A stretch of 20,000 nucleotides of DNA from Theodoxus fluviatilis (taxonomy: Eukaryota > Mollusca > Gastropoda > Cycloneritida > Neritidae). Below, one piece after another: positions 1 to 10,416 of the stretch; within the stretch, counting starts at the first letter, position 1; each line of letters opens with the position of its first letter. The stretch is from positions 35,001 to 55,000 of the forward strand of contig JAWQFJ010002795.1 in assembly GCA_034096865.1 (NCBI GenBank), written 5' to 3'. Under the pieces are notes generated by a model. It saw only the letters and a program-made list of their open reading frames with translations. It did no database searches and had not been told where the DNA came from. The position numbers were made by a program, and so were the translations under genes.

Positions 1-477
1 TCGTAGATATTTTACGTTCGTGTCGTGATGTCTCTTACAACTGCAGCAAGTATAAATGCCCCGCGCTTCATACGTAAACCCGTGTTGCGTCGTCCACTGA
101 ATGGATCGCCGTGTCCTGTCGTAGGCAACGCCCTCGATCTGTCTTTGCACGGAGAGAAGGGAATCCTGTTTTGCGGTTTTACAATTGACAAAAGAAAACG
201 ACACCAGGCGACGTTCTCCGCAGCAGTCCACCACCAGCAACACAGCTTACGTCATGCAAGGCTGGAGTGAGTTTTGAAGCAATTTAGGGGACTCCAAGCT
301 ACGCTCTATTACCCTTTCTTCCTGAATGGTCGGCTGCCCACTTGCTGGCGCGAAAGCTTTTGCGTGAACCAAAACGTTTCCTCTCGCAGCAAATTGAAAG
401 GTGCATTCCGCTCTTTCGTGTGTCAGGCTGTCTAAACGTGCCTGTCTTCCTGCAACCGGATGTATTCTCCTCAGGGT
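1..477. other. No recognisable gene
   Basis: An open frame of 81 codons runs from 25 to 270 on the plus strand. Its product has no recognisable domain, no membrane segment and a composition typical of chance translation. I see no repeat or RNA gene here. Confidence 0.5.
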
Positions 478-640
478 CAGCAGGAGGGAGGCGAGGGGAG
501 GGGAAGAAGCTGGAGGTGGAGGGGAGGGGAGGGGGACCGAGGGTGGAAATAGAGGGGGGAAAGAGGGGGAAGAGAGGGGTGGGGGAGGGGGAGAGCTAGG
601 GAGTTGGCTGGGTTATTCGGAAAAGAGGGTCGAGTGAAAA
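478..640 (+). repeat. G-rich polypurine tract
   Basis: The plus strand is almost pure purine, with many runs of three to six G separated by A or GA. The repeated runs could form G-quadruplexes on the plus strand or triplex DNA in the duplex. Apparent reading frames through it are compositional artefacts (Gly/Glu/Arg-rich). This is a low-complexity tract, not a gene. Confidence 0.8.
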
Positions 641-718
641 ATGGAAGAAGGCGACATCTGAGCTATTGTGAGGATTTTCGCATTTCTGGGGTTGTGGATA
701 AGGAGTGAGGGATGAAGA

Positions 719-803
719 GGTTATAGGGTGAGGGAGGGAGAAAGGGAAGGAAGAGCAAATTAGCATGGGGGGCGGGGGTGAGGGGGGGGGGGGGGGGGTG
801 GGG
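719..803 (+). repeat. Second G-rich tract with a run of 17 G
   Basis: GGGA-type repeats are followed from 767 by G6-C-G5-TGA-G17-T-G4. The uninterrupted G run occupies 782-798. Its length is likely to be unreliable in any assembly. It is a strong sequence match to the G-quadruplex pattern. Confidence 0.8.
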
Positions 804-1122
<319 letters not shown>

Positions 1123-1186
1123 GATGTGCGAGGCGCATTGCCGTGGTTCTATCCCTGGGACGGAAAAATCTGGGTTTATTTAAATA

Positions 1187-1238
1187 GACAGACAGACACA
1201 CAGACAGACAGACAGACAGACTGACAGACAGACAGATC

Positions 1239-1321
<83 letters not shown>
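1187..1321 (+). repeat. (GACA)n microsatellite, interrupted
   Basis: Tetranucleotide GACA array with a few point interruptions near its left end (CACA, CTGA, ATCG) and a long perfect run from about 1232. It is separated from the preceding GACA array by a 64-bp non-repetitive spacer (1123-1186). Confidence 0.97.
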
Positions 1322-2910
1322 GAACACACATATGGGCACAGAAATACATTAACACACAGAGACAGAGAGATCCATGGAGAGAGAGACTGAGGGATGGAAC
1401 CAGAGACTAGGGCAGACATGCACGCACACGCACACACAAGCACGCACGCGCGCATGTATGCATAATCACACATTGAAACATAGGCCTACACACACGGGGG
1501 ATTATATAGCAGCTACCTAATGACAGGTACGTAGGCCTACACTACAAACATATGAAACCACGCGCTCATTCAGACACACAACACATGGCTGTGTGAGCCT
1601 TCCCTACCTAAGGATTTTATACGCATTCCAACTAAACCATAAATAAACTGTGTTCTCGAATGACACATCTTTCACACACATAATGCATTTTCATTACGGC
1701 GGCTTTATCCTTTTACCTGAGCTCTCTACAAGTGGAGCGGGGATTTGCTATTTTTAACAGAGTTTTTAAACGCCTCATCCTAAAGCCAGACGTACAGTGA
1801 GTGCAAAAAAAAACCCCATGCAGCACGACTGAGCGATATGTCCATAGGAAACATACAGTCTTATGATAACTGGCACGTCATTTCCCATATTTTATGGTCT
1901 AATTCCGGACAGAGGTCGAACAGAGAACTGATCCTTAACTTTTTGTCTGTAGTATAAAAATAAAAAAACTACAGTTAACTTCCGTCGCAGGACCCAAACT
2001 GGGCCAATTAAGTCGCCTTACATGTTGTTCAACTTCTCCTTCTCTCATTTTCTCCCATCTCTCTCAAACACTGGAGCATTCTGCCTAGAATGACCGCAAA
2101 GTTGCGTTTCCCAGAGGTTAGTAATACCGCGTTAGATGCAATCAAAATGTTCACAGAGAAGCGTTGATAGCAAACGCTTGTGAAGCCCAAAGCTTTTCTC
2201 GGTCTCGAACCTGACTAGCAAACGCTCTCCATGCACGTAGGCCCATTTAACGTTTTCTGATAGTTATCAAAACCAAGAACTATCCTGAGAGAATCTCAGC
2301 TCTGGTCTCTGCAGCTGAGTTGTTACTCAGAAGCATAGCTACACTCCGGCAATTCAAAGTTCATTACGGAGAGTTTGCTGCAAGACGGAGCAGATACTGT
2401 GTTTCGAATGCATTACGGCGGCTCTGTGGGGCCCACATTTCAGTAACCTACCCTTGTTCTGCATGACTGTCACGTCGGTGCGTAAACCTTTCCTTGGCTA
2501 CTGAACCATGTCTTAGCGACAGCTTATAGAATGTTGTAAGACTCGGTGACGTGGATTATTACTTTCGCCAAAGACTGTCGTGATGGAAGCAATACGGGGA
2601 TACAGCTGTCCAGGACCGCCCAGTTGTGATGTGTCTGAGCTATCATTTCTTGTCTCTGAAAATAGGAATAGCCCCTGGCGGAGGAACTGAGTAAGCCTAA
2701 AAAAGGGCACCACCCAGGGATCTCAGCTGTTAGGGGAGTGGGGCGGTGTGGGTTGGGGTGGTGAAGTAATGAGTCACTCCGACAGTAGGCCTATGTTACA
2801 CTGGACATAATTCAAGAACAGAAAAAGCTATGCTAAGATTGGTTACCCTGCAGACGAATATTTACGTTGCAATAAAACCCACGCCACATGACGAATACAG
2901 CACGTCGCTT
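1322..2910. other. Intergenic-looking sequence, no gene seen
   Basis: CA-rich degenerate repeat continues to about 1500. After that the sequence is of mixed composition. The 10-mer-like word TAGGCCTAC or close variants recurs (about 1483, 1533, 2786), and CATTACGGCGGCT occurs twice (1692 and 2411). No long frame, splice pattern or RNA gene could be supported. Confidence 0.5.
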
Positions 2911-2972
2911 TTGGTCACATATATACACAAAACAAACAAGTCCAACATTAGCATGAAAAAAGGCTCTTTATT
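2911..2972 (-). terminator. Polyadenylation site of the minus-strand host gene
   Basis: On the minus strand AATAAA lies at 2972-2967. It is followed (leftwards) by a GT/T-rich stretch at about 2945-2911, containing TTGTTTGTTTTGTG, which matches the downstream element expected after a cleavage site near 2950. It is the only canonical minus-strand AATAAA I noticed between here and the proposed stop codon at 6335. That is why I take it as the end of a long 3' UTR. Inference from sequence signals only. Confidence 0.55.
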
Positions 2973-3793
2973 GCATGTAAAAGACTACACGATGTAACAC
3001 GTGAGTAAGACAATGTTGTACATGAAAATGCAAAGGAACGTAGAAAGACAATGAGTCATCTATATGTAGCTCTTATTTATCTGCAGTGCTATGATTACAA
3101 ACTCGCCTTTGTCACTGGCAGTAAGCAAGTTAGACATTACATACTAGGCGGATCAACGTCGTGAGTCTTTTACAAAGAAGCTGAAAGGTACAAAGTACCT
3201 TAACTGAAATAAAGAACATCCTTAAATGGTAATCCAGTGTTCTCTGAGGGAATGATAGCATTTCAAGCTGGAAAGCACCCAGACCTTCGTGGTAGCTGTG
3301 AATAATCTGCCTTGAATGCTCTACCTACCTGTACATATTGCAATAGTATTACCGTGATACTTTGGTCAGAACAGGTGCAAATCATGCCACTTGTGAAGAG
3401 ACGTGTGAAGACAAAGAAAGGCTTGTTGTGCCTTTGTGCATTTCATGAGCTTCTCGTGAGCACAGCCTCTGCTTTCGTTTTCTTACACTTCCAAACCCTG
3501 TTATTCGATTACAGCCCTGCTTGAGCAGAGTATTTTAGCGTTAGTTACGAACCAAGTCACTGAAGAAAGAGAAGACAAGGATACTGCCTTCGAGGCTACA
3601 AATTATGTAGGAGAGGCGTCGTAATGCGATCAAAGCAGTCAGTTGTGAAGGTGAGTAGTGACTCTAACGCTACATTTCTTATTTCCCATTTCTAAACAGG
3701 AGGTGAAGACGAGTCATGGAGAAATGTATAATTTGCTGCCAATCAACATAAAGCTGTTGCTTCCCTATGGAACAACTTTCAGATATGAGTGGC

Positions 3794-3813
3794 CATTCAA
3801 CACGAGTTGAATG
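3794..3813. repeat. Short perfect hairpin (8-bp stem, 4-nt loop)
   Basis: CATTCAAC, loop ACGA, GTTGAATG. The stem does not extend outward (C opposite C). It lies inside the proposed 3' UTR, and no T-run marks it as a terminator. Confidence 0.4.
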
Positions 3814-4611
3814 CTATAATCTTGCTGAATGGTTGGAGTATCGAACGTGTTTTCCTAATTAGAGATATACACACGCCTAGTGCAGGAAGAGTTATTTTAT
3901 AAGCTGCGTTATTGGTTTGTATTAAACACAATGTCCAGGCCGAAATGCCAGTAAACGTACGCTGGTGATCAATGATGCCAAACAGTTATTTATATTGGAC
4001 TGAAAGACTGTACTCAATACCTTGCATGTAAACATCGGAGTCTCCTTATTAACAAAGGCGCGCATATCCGTCTTCTGAAAGCAGCGCTGTTCTGATTATC
4101 GAGTGAGGATAAACCTAGCGTTCTCTCATTTACAAGAACGCAGTAACTTGCAATTAAAAATGAATACAGTGGCAATGCAACCATTGAGCACCATTTCCGT
4201 AAAAGTTTTTCATAAGATCTTCATCAAAATATAGCATATCTAATATCTTCATTCAGTGCTGTACACTCAGGCTGTAGATACCTTTACTTGTCCCTTTCTT
4301 AGAGGTAACCACTTCAGCGACAAATGGCTATTACGCCTGCACGGCAAGCTCAGAGCCATTCGGCATTTTGAAACAGAAGCAAGATGTCATCCCGTACATA
4401 GCAGAGAGACAACGAAAAGTATCATTTATCTCTGGCGCATCAAAATGGCCACAATTTGCAGTCGAAAGACATTTTTCACACACAAGCATGACATTTCTGT
4501 AAAAATCGAATATATAGAAACGCTGCTACAAAAATATACATGTCATGTATAAATTCTTCCAAAATAAGTTGTGGTCGCTAATTCACGTGTATGTGAACAA
4601 TATAATCATCA

Positions 4612-4619
4612 TATGTACA
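4612..4619 (-). promoter_or_regulatory. Pumilio-type site (TGTACATA) in proposed 3' UTR
   Basis: Minus-strand TGTACATA fits the PUF-protein consensus UGUANAUA. An 8-base motif of this kind is expected several times by chance in AT-rich DNA. It matters only if the surrounding region is really a 3' UTR. Confidence 0.2.
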
Positions 4620-6153
4620 GACAGACGTTCCAGTTCGTAATCGCAAGAAACACGGCAAAAGAAGCAAAATCACCTGTAATCATTAGACGGCGTCGACTAC
4701 ATCCTTCGTAAGTGCATTAACCCGAGGAATGAGATCGAGTGAAACAAATACATACTTTGTATTAAAAAAGAGACAAATTGTTTCTTGAAAGGATGAGTTT
4801 TCTGTGTTCGAACATAAAGTAAACTATAAAGTAACACTGAAAATGTCATTGAGTATGGGCAGAGTGACCAGGTTTCCATAAGCACAATATTACACTGCAA
4901 AATAATATTTGTCTGATTTAAAATATATATACCAACCTCTGATCTTACACAACTACATCAAACTGATCTGCCTGGTAACCATAACTTTAAAATCCACAAC
5001 GCAAAGCAAAAATTAATCATTTCATATTCGCAAATACTGAAAATGCAAAGTTGTCTTTGCATTAGTTTTTTCCCCAGTAGACATCTGGCATGAATTTGAG
5101 TTTGATTGTTTAAAAGAGCGAGTTTCCCTTTAGCTATGCACCCGTTTTCAAGATTTGATAAGAGCTCATTGAACTATTGAATCGTGAAAAACTAGACTTG
5201 AATGGTAACAACTCGGCAACAACTCTGCTTTGCGTTGACAAAACTGCGCCATGTCTTACAGCCAATGACTGCAAGCTAGCTAGCTGATTGGAAGATGACC
5301 TCCCAATCTTCTGTCGTGTCTGGAGTGTACATTTTCTTCCTAGAACAAGCACACGTCAAACTTCGGCATTATTGACATGGTTATCGCCAGTCTTTCCTGT
5401 GTAAGTGCAACAGTCTGTTCTTCATCCACTATGACTAAAGTTAAAAGAAAAAACATTCTCATAATAAAATCCACCAAACACTTTCACCTTGCTTTGGACC
5501 CAAAATGAAAACAGCCGCGGTTTCTCCTGTTGGCCGTCAAAAGCAAAAGCAACATCTGCGTGCAGCAAAATCTTAGCAGTCTATATGTTTAAGCAAAGAG
5601 AACAGTATCTTTTCTATAGCATCAAAAATTCAGTTGAACACTAGGTTCAAAATCCAAGCGGTTCTTCATTGATTGCTGAGTGAGTTGCACGAGCATGCGT
5701 CTTTCTGCAAACCGTTTTCTGGAGTGCGACTCAGGGGGAAGCATTAAAATAGATGTTGGAGGATGTAATGTGAAATATGGTGAACAGCAGCAATCGTGAG
5801 CCAAGTAAGGGGTTGGGGGAGAGATGGGTCAAGAGGGTGTGCGTACTCGAAGTGGGGTAGGTGGGTGTAGGGAGATGTTGGGATGGGGATGGGGCAGTTT
5901 CGTGACCAATGCTAAACACATGCTTACTACATATCTTTTCAATTGAGACGCAATGACTTATTCCTTCAATAAGAAGGTCGGGTGTTTACAGCATTACCGA
6001 ACAAGATTTAAGTTGTGCCACATGCGATCAAACAATGTAAAATAAAAGTATGTCATCAATAATTCAATGGATTAATCGGGTGCGTCTTTTCATTGACAGA
6101 GAATGGAGACACGCAAACGAGTGGGTAGAGCATCAAACACTTGTCCATTCTCT

Positions 6154-6161
6154 TATTTACA
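6154..6161 (-). promoter_or_regulatory. Pumilio-type site (TGTAAATA) in proposed 3' UTR
   Basis: Minus-strand TGTAAATA fits UGUANAUA and lies about 175 nt downstream of the proposed stop codon. Chance occurrence is quite possible. Confidence 0.2.
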
Positions 6162-6334
6162 TATTGCCCAACATGTCAATTTCTGAGAATATTTGAAAAA
6201 CTGATTCGGTCACGTATCGATCGATCTTTTCCAATCCAATTCACTGACAGGAGCGCACATTTCTCTCCACATCTTCGAAGATTCCGTCCCCGACTCTTGT
6301 AGTAGTAGTTGTTGTGGTCGTCATTATTGATAAC

Positions 6335-6411
6335 TCAGCTACTGATGAGCGCCACACCAATTATGATTGCGAGTAAGTGAAACGTCGCAGATCTTGTCAT
6401 GGAGACAGCCC
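6335..6411 (-). CDS. Putative terminal coding exon with a hydrophobic C-terminal tail
   Basis: Reading leftwards from a strong splice acceptor, the exon begins with two bases of a split codon (GG). It then encodes AVSMTRSATF followed by the hydrophobic run HLLAIIIGVALISS and a TGA at 6337-6335. A short polar/basic segment, a hydrophobic stretch of about 14 residues and an immediate stop is the layout of a GPI-anchor signal or a C-terminal membrane anchor on a cell-surface protein. Such tails often sit in a last exon of their own. The rest of the protein must lie upstream, to the right, across an intron that would hold all the transposons here. I recognised no other exon of it in the window. 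The family cannot be named from 24 residues. The exon is short, so a chance combination remains possible. Confidence 0.5.
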
Positions 6412-6440
6412 CTGGAAGAAGACAGAAAAGGAACTGAACA
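6412..6440 (-). other. Splice acceptor (polypyrimidine tract and AG)
   Basis: On the minus strand the sequence reads TTCCTTTTCTGTCTTCTTCC and then AG at 6413-6412. The tract is long and almost purely pyrimidine, with no internal AG, which is a near-ideal 3' splice site. It sits exactly in front of the hydrophobic-tail exon and is the main argument for that exon. Confidence 0.55.
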
Positions 6441-6613
6441 ACTATCTTAAACAGTGATACGAAACACTTCAACAGGGCAGCTACTGAAATTTCGGGAAAT
6501 TAATCAATATCTGTTTCCCATTTTCAACGTGCTGTTGTGTGGTAATTGTGGCGTTGTGTGTAATGTGTATTTTGCAAGTGGAGACAAGTGCGCTTAGAAA
6601 TGGATATCCAATT

Positions 6614-6619
6614 AATAAA
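6614..6619 (+). terminator. Plus-strand AATAAA
   Basis: Canonical polyadenylation hexamer on the plus strand. It lies 30 bp from a minus-strand AATAAA facing it. No plus-strand gene was recognised upstream, so it may be chance. Confidence 0.25.
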
Positions 6620-6648
6620 GTTGAACGTTTTAAAAACAAGATAAATTC

Positions 6649-6654
6649 TTTATT
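6649..6654 (-). terminator. Minus-strand AATAAA, possible 3' end of the Penelope-like element
   Basis: Minus-strand AATAAA about 480 bp downstream of the GIY-YIG stop codon. It could serve the Penelope-like transcript. There is no direct evidence that the element extends this far. Confidence 0.35.
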
Positions 6655-7137
6655 CTACAATGGTATGTAGGGATGAACTTAGATGACTTAGGAATGAAAA
6701 ACTGGAATTCGCATGCATTTACAACACTTTTCATAATCTATATTCTTCTGTAGTCTACATGTCTGTAACGTCATCACCTACACCATAGCAGTTAAAGGGG
6801 AAAAAAGTAAAAAGACGACAGCAACCAACTGTATTCTTTCCAGAGTGGACATGACCATGAAAAGAGCAGTTTTGGTGGAGTGAGCGTACGCTCGATGAGG
6901 GAGAGCCTCCTGCTCCGACGCGGAGAGTTGTAGCGTGTCCACAGGGAGTGTCTTCTGGCAGGCGCAACCTGTTGGGTTGTACGTCCTGAAACGTGGCAAG
7001 CTTTCGGAAGACTCTTCCTTCATCAGGCCAAGAATGGGAGAGGCTGCCGAGTGTCGGTTTATATAGTGGATGGTCGAGAGGAGTTCACTTACTGACTCCG
7101 AGATCTCAATGAGGTGCACATGCAGATCGGAAAAAGT

Positions 7138-7475
7138 TCACCTGTAGTGTACCATGGACCCGAGGTCTCTGTTAAGTTCGTCATGCTGAGTGTTAAACAG
7201 CCGAACAAACTTTTGTTCAGTCACTCGGCGCTGCCGTGTTTCGTGTATATTGCCCGTGAGCACGCTCACCAGCATATCTGCTGCGGAAGGGCTTGGCAAA
7301 TTGAAGTGTTCACTCACTGGCAGATGTGACCGGTTTCTAATGGTTGCTCTGTGCCCGTTCATTCGTGAGCGTAGTGTCTGCTCTGTCTCTCCAATGTACC
7401 ACGCATCTGAGCAATTTCTACTGCATCTAATCAGGTAGACCACATTGCTGGAGCTGCAGGCGTAGTTGCCTTTGG
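7138..7475 (-). pseudogene. GIY-YIG endonuclease domain of the Penelope-like element
   Basis: The open stretch 7443-7138 encodes the nuclease core: VVYLIRC, then WYIGETEQTLRSRMNGHR (YIG, catalytic-type Arg, conserved His), then SEHFNLP, and EQKFVRLFNTQHDELNRDLG with the Glu expected near the end of the fold. A preceding block with YACSSSN is readable in the same frame to about 7475. In Penelope-like elements this domain nicks target DNA for insertion. The nuclease is the best-preserved part of the element. It has no start of its own and was made as the C-terminus of the RT protein. Confidence 0.85.
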
Positions 7476-7557
7476 TGTTGAGTCAGACCTAATCCCTGAC
7501 AATTGTGGTCTCCGTGCAGATAGTTGCAAAAGTGGAGCATCTTGCTTTCTTGCAGGG
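7476..7557 (-). pseudogene. Linker between RT and GIY-YIG
   Basis: A PCKKARCSTF block is readable on the minus strand at about 7557-7525. Family members have a C-x-x-x-x-R-C-x-x-C arrangement here, so the last Cys appears to be replaced by Phe. In-frame stops follow. Confidence 0.5.
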
Positions 7558-8665
7558 CTACACGCAGTCTCTTTCCGTCTGTTCCAGTGAGTGAAACTTG
7601 CTCCGGATCAGAATTTTTTTAGGTTGGGAGGCTGTCTGAATGCCAACACTGGGGGCAAAGGAAGGGCCTGGGAGAGTCGCTCGTCCCCGTCTAGCAGATG
7701 CGGAAAGCTTCCGGAGTCCTCGTTGAAGACTTTCCGCTCCCGGAAAGTATGTAGAAACAAATGGGACCCGACACACCTCAGCATGTCTTTCACGCCGGAT
7801 GAGGAGGTCTACCCTTCTCTGTTTACTTGCCCTCTTGAACTGCTTCCTGATGGCCGTGCTCTGGTACCCACCGTGTTGAAGTGTGGTTTCGAGCTCCCGC
7901 AGGTGCCTTTCATTGTCCTTTTTGTCGGAGCATATGCGGTGGATCCCCAGAGCCAATATCGTATGGGATTGCGTCCTTCACATGGCTTGGATGGGAGCTG
8001 GAGGTGTGAAGCATTTGTGCATTGTCTGTCGGCTTCCTGTATAGGGAGGTGATCAGTCGGCCGTCTCTGGTGTGGATACGCTTGTTTAAGAATGTGACAG
8101 AGTCCGCAGAGAAGTCCATGCTGTGACGGATGGTGGGGAAAGCGTCATTGATGTCTTGATGTGTAGTGTTTCCTCGCCATGGCTTCAGATCAGAAATTTG
8201 TCGTCTATGTACCTGGTGTACAGATCCGGGCGAAGAGTCCTCCCTGCAAAAAATCTTCTTCAAGTCTATGCATAAAGAGGTATGCGTTTTGAGGAGCAGA
8301 TCTTGTGCCCATAGCCGTGCCCTTTACCTGGAGGTAGGTCTCACCCTCAAAAACAAAGGTGTTGTGCTCCAAAATGAAGCGGATCAGGGATTTGGTGGTT
8401 TCAGGAGAGGGACATCTGTTCTTTTCCAGAGCGAATCTGGTGGCTGCGATGCCTTCCTCATGGGGAATGCTGGTGTACAGTGCGGCCACGTTGATGATTG
8501 CAAGAAGTGCTTTCTGAGGGACTTGTCCGTGGGCAGACAACTTGTTCAGGAAGTCTGTGGTGTCCCTGTGGTAGCTTGGCGTCTTTTGTACAAGTGGCTT
8601 GAGGATCCCTTCTACGTAACCTGACACCTCCTCACACCTGATACGATGGGGCACACATAATCTAT
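7558..8665 (-). pseudogene. Penelope-type reverse transcriptase, broken
   Basis: From right to left the readable blocks are: a region with KPLVQKTPSYHRDTTDFLNK; motif A as INVAALYTSIPHEEGI; GTAMGT-SAP; the catalytic YIDD at 8211-8200; then LITSLYRKPTD and RICSDKKD blocks typical of the C-terminal part of these RTs. The motif A aspartate (D-V-x-x-L-Y-T in the family) is Asn here (codon at 8492-8490). The codon four residues after YIDD (FLI-W in the family) is TGA at 8187-8185. Frame changes occur before YIDD, after the TGA, near 7950 and near 7750. The gene cannot be functional as it stands. It is followed in the same direction by the GIY-YIG domain. Confidence 0.85.
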
Positions 8666-8669
8666 ATAT

Positions 8670-9484
8670 CGCACATTGTTCTGATCAATATTTTTGTGTG
8701 TGGCACTTTGCAGTGTTAAAATATATCACGTCGTGGTCCTTGTGAGAAAGATCATAGTTTCACAACATGCACAAAAGCTTGAGGTTATGAAATCTTTCAT
8801 TGGGTATTTATAGCCACAGACAATGCTAAGACAGAGATTGTTGGCGATTTTGAGCTGCAGAAAATCCGCTCTGACCAATTAACTCGCTGCTGGCTGTAAA
8901 GGAGTCCAAGCAGCCAACAAATGCTGTTTACTTCTTTCCAATAGTTAAATATTTGCTTTGGAAATGAACAACGGCATCCAGCTGCCTCGTAAATTTGCCG
9001 TCAGGTCAAGGCACAGCGCTAAATTACATTCTCTCTCGACACCTCTGTCAGCTCAGCTTTCCCTGTAGTCAGGCCAGTATTGAAATGTAAACTATTTGTG
9101 ACCTCACACTGGAAGAACCAAGATGCAATCAATTACTAATTGTAAACTACAAATAAGGGACGCGTTTACATTGCGTGCTTTGGAGGCGTAGATACATTTT
9201 GATTGCAATGATCATGGTGGCCAAAATGTCGACCTACCGTTCTGCAGATGTGATTGGCTGACCGAGGGCTTGCAGGCGATGATCATGACGTCATGGCATG
9301 CCAGGTAGGTGTGACGCAAGGTCGACCGTTGCTGTGGAGAGTATCGACTCATGCACGTCACGAGGTCATCTTGACACTGACGCAGCCAGCACACGTAGGC
9401 TGTGTTGAAGGTTCTACAATGGACACAGATAGAAATGTTAAATGATCCACATCATTACCCTTGAAAATTGCAAAGCCTGTGAAT
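8670..9484. other. No gene recognised
   Basis: Mixed-composition sequence without long frames or known repeat proteins. It contains a CCAAT/CRE motif pair (separate entry). It could be intron of the minus-strand host gene or a promoter-like region. Confidence 0.4.
9253..9293. promoter_or_regulatory. Inverted CCAAT box and full CRE palindrome
   Basis: ATTGG (CCAAT on minus) at 9253-9257 and the perfect 8-bp palindrome TGACGTCA at 9286-9293 lie 28 bp apart. Further half-sites (CACGTCA near 9355, TGACGCA near 9376) follow. CREB/ATF and NF-Y sites at this spacing are common in animal promoters. There is no TATA box or annotated transcript to support a promoter here. Confidence 0.3.
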
Positions 9485-9485
9485 A

Positions 9486-9493
9486 CACACACA

Positions 9494-9575
<82 letters not shown>
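9486..9575 (+). repeat. (CA)n microsatellite with AAAC interruptions
   Basis: CA dinucleotide array with a few CAAACA interruptions (about 9496, 9526, 9540). Frames read as THTH on plus or VCVC on minus are artefacts. Confidence 0.97.
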
Positions 9576-9576
<1 letters not shown>

Positions 9577-9866
9577 CTGCTATCGAGGCACGTGGAATGG
9601 AATCGAGAACCCTAGCAAGCAGTCACGTGTGAAACTGCCACTGCCTCAAACAAATTGTACCCAATTTACGTGAGTAAATCACCCTTTAGGAATGCACGAG
9701 GAGCTTGGATCCCGACTGAGAGAAGGTTGGGTGTTGAAATACTTCTAGAACAAAGCAAAGCTGTATGGAACTGCATGTCAGTACAATAACACCGAAGTCG
9801 TTATTGTATGTGACACTATACATTATGGATTAACAAGAAACTTTGGGAAGAATATGTGACCCCACC
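9576..9866. other. No gene recognised
   Basis: Unremarkable sequence between the CA microsatellite and the MITE-like unit. Nothing supported. Confidence 0.5.
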
Positions 9867-10416
9867 ACAAAATGAGACTAATGTCACCTATTGGAAATTC
9901 AGAACAGTAAATATAGTTGTAACATGGATAAATTTATCTTTGCAATGACTCAAAAAAGTTTGAACATAGGATGAATAGTGTCAAAGTTGTGAGCTACTGA
10001 AGACTGGCACCCAATGTTCTGACGATCTGAGAAAGAAGGCATTCAAATCTAAGTAAATACTTTTTATGCAACATAGTGTCACCGTGGTGGTTATTTTGAA
10101 TTGGGCAGTTGGCTGACCAGCTGCACAGCTACAAATGTAAACAAACAAAGAAAAGACGAGTTGGTAGAATGTACTATATGAATATACAACACGTGGCAGA
10201 TCTAATTACAGTTTTTTACTCATCTGTGGACAAAGTACTGATTTCTCGACGAATAAGCAAAGAAAATGACTGAATTTCGCAAAAACGTGATGTGTTATAC
10301 ACAAAGGGATGAAGGTTCCAGATCTACTCAACATCTAAAAACTGGCACACAGAAACCTTGTTACTTTATTTGGCCGATATCTCGAAATGGGGAAGGTGAC
10401 TTCCGTTTCATTTTGT
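9867..10416. mobile_element. Candidate non-autonomous inverted-repeat (MITE-like) unit
   Basis: The left end 9867-9888 and the reverse complement of 10416-10395 agree at 18 of 22 positions: ACAAAATGA-AC, four variable bases, then GTCACC. The unit is about 550 bp with no coding capacity. The left repeat is preceded by GTGACCCCACC, which the right end lacks. No clear target-site duplication was found, so the true ends are unknown. Two unrelated repeats sharing a motif is the alternative. Confidence 0.35.

Larger units (their letters stand above)
2950..6334 (-). other. Putative long 3' UTR of the minus-strand gene
   Basis: About 3.4 kb with no coding frame above background on either strand. It lies between a proposed stop codon (6337-6335) and a good polyadenylation signal (2972-2967). 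It is mostly AT-rich. Two matches to the Pumilio consensus UGUANAUA occur on the minus strand, and there is a short perfect hairpin at 3794-3813. No transposon domain is recognisable inside. Short frames such as 4256-4552 plus or 5134-5352 minus show no family resemblance. A separate non-coding RNA or plain intergenic DNA cannot be excluded. Confidence 0.4.
6650..8665 (-). mobile_element. Penelope-like retroelement, 5'-truncated and degenerate
   Basis: Reverse transcriptase followed by a Cys-containing linker and a GIY-YIG nuclease, in that order on the minus strand, is the hallmark of Penelope-like elements. Homology to the RT begins at the conserved P-I-V-S-G block near 8655, so the N-terminal half of the RT is missing. 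The coding part covers about 8665-7138 in at least four frames. The following 480 bp include a motif of the type TGATGAAGGAAGAGTCTTCC (read on the minus strand) that resembles 3' tails of such elements. The left border is uncertain (between about 6960 and 6640). No long terminal or tandem repeats were seen around it. Confidence 0.85.

Noticed and set aside
25..270. 81-codon plus-strand frame as a gene
   Set aside because: No recognisable domain, start context or splice structure. The length is compatible with chance.
4256..4552. 98-codon plus-strand frame as a gene
   Set aside because: No family resemblance. It lies antisense in the proposed 3' UTR and has no supporting signals.
7591..8624. 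Long plus-strand frames opposite the Penelope-like element
   Set aside because: They are antisense shadows of the RT coding sequence. The minus strand carries the recognisable motifs.
9358..9673. Frames reading VCVC or THTH across the CA repeat
   Set aside because: Artefact of the CA microsatellite, with no other coding signal.
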